Source: Polytrichum commune (lineage: Eukaryota > Streptophyta > Polytrichopsida > Polytrichales > Polytrichaceae). From it: DNA of 60,000 nucleotides. The stretch lies in contig OX485808.1 of the NCBI GenBank assembly GCA_950295325.1, positions 16,204,527 to 16,264,526 on the forward strand, in the 5' to 3' direction. Every line of letters begins with the position of its first letter. The first letter of the stretch is position 1. A program made the position numbers and the translations under genes. Below the pieces are notes generated by a model. That model was not told where the DNA came from. It did not search any database and was given only the letters and a program-made list of their open reading frames with translations. Shown here piece by piece: positions 59,384 through 60,000 of this stretch.

Positions 59384-60000
59384 TAGGGTTTAGGGTACCC
59401 TAACCCCCCAAACCCACCCTACCACACCTACTTTAAGGAATGTTTTGTAGTCAAGTTGTTCTAAATGGTTTATGGTATTTAGTGGCACATGCAATGAATG
59501 GGGAGAACTGATTGATTTGGACCCAAAACCGGGTATAGAAGGGGGTAATTGGATGGGCATCTGATTTATTTTGGGAGGAAACCGGATATCAACTGGTCTT
59601 CATTTTGAAATAACGGATAGTTGGCAGGTTAGCCAACTAGTATCTTGGATGTTAACCGTCCCCATGAGGGCATTGGCGGATACTAGGCAACCCTCAAGGG
59701 TTTGGACTGGATTTCAACTGTGTATGGGGAGGGTCATGTAACTAGAACATGTAACTAGTTGGACGTGGAAAACACTAGGACTTTAACCAATTATGCTTAG
59801 AAATCTCCCCGGACACTGGTTTGATGCATTTTGTGAGCATTTCAATGGGTTGAGATAAGTTTTTGTTCAGATTGGGTGCAAGGCTTTGCGTCTAAGGCTC
59901 CGTATGATTCCACCACTCTTACCTGATGTTGCACTCCAAGATTTTGCACAATGCATGTCGCAAGTTAAGGTAGCCAGTTTAGATTATATGTTGTGGATCC
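59384..60000. repeat. telomere-like tract and dispersed repeat at the window end
   Basis: 59384-59410 holds TAGGGTTTAGGG followed by CCCTAACCCCCCAAACCC, a head-to-head pair of telomere-like blocks. About 59490-59815 is a copy of the dispersed repeat also found at 31075-31300 and 36185-36405. No gene is recognised in the rest. Confidence 0.5.

Overview
This is nuclear DNA of a land plant. It has spliced genes with GT-AG introns, plant-type telomere repeats (TTTAGGG/CCCTAAA), a ribosomal-protein promoter with a telo box and a site II motif, and plant-type MITEs. One gene encodes a cytoplasmic assembly factor for axonemal dynein (DNAAF1/ODA7 type). Such genes are kept only where motile cilia are made, so the source is most likely a seed-free plant with swimming sperm (bryophyte, lycophyte or fern). 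Flowering plants and conifers are unlikely. I cannot name the species.

Layout. Four genes can be rebuilt exon by exon with consistent reading phase. They are ribosomal protein eS30 (3670-4915, minus, 62 aa), DNAAF1/ODA7 (14181-20393, minus, 12 coding exons, 952 aa), an IMP-specific 5'-nucleotidase of the ISN1 family (21309-23936, minus, 2 exons, 722 aa, with a plastid-like N-terminus), and the replicative helicase subunit MCM6 (50095-57755, plus, 18 exons, 888 aa). An unrecognised 254-aa ORF lies at 7362-8126 (minus), followed by a decayed partial copy of its 3' end. DNAAF1 and ISN1 lie head to tail, about 0.9 kb apart. The other genes are isolated.

The rest is repeat-rich. About 24.9-49.5 kb holds no intact gene. 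It contains a 4.3-kb element with ~110-bp terminal inverted repeats (25408-29741), Tourist/Harbinger-type MITEs with 3-bp TWA target duplications (three copies in the window), a Stowaway-type MITE with TA duplication, foldback elements, short tandem arrays, a broken LINE (40746-43186) and interstitial telomeric repeats. A second giant foldback lies at 12.6-13.9 kb. Dispersed repeats recur in both orientations and one copy sits inside an MCM6 intron.

The genes do not form a pathway. eS30 (translation), MCM6 (DNA replication, with an E2F-type site upstream) and ISN1 (purine nucleotide catabolism) are housekeeping functions. DNAAF1 is expected to act only while sperm flagella are assembled. I see no CRISPR array, tRNA or rRNA gene, and no clear sign of a new multi-gene system. 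The most interesting items are the plant DNAAF1 gene, the plant ISN1 gene, the triplicated exon end in MCM6 intron 1, and the large inverted-repeat elements.
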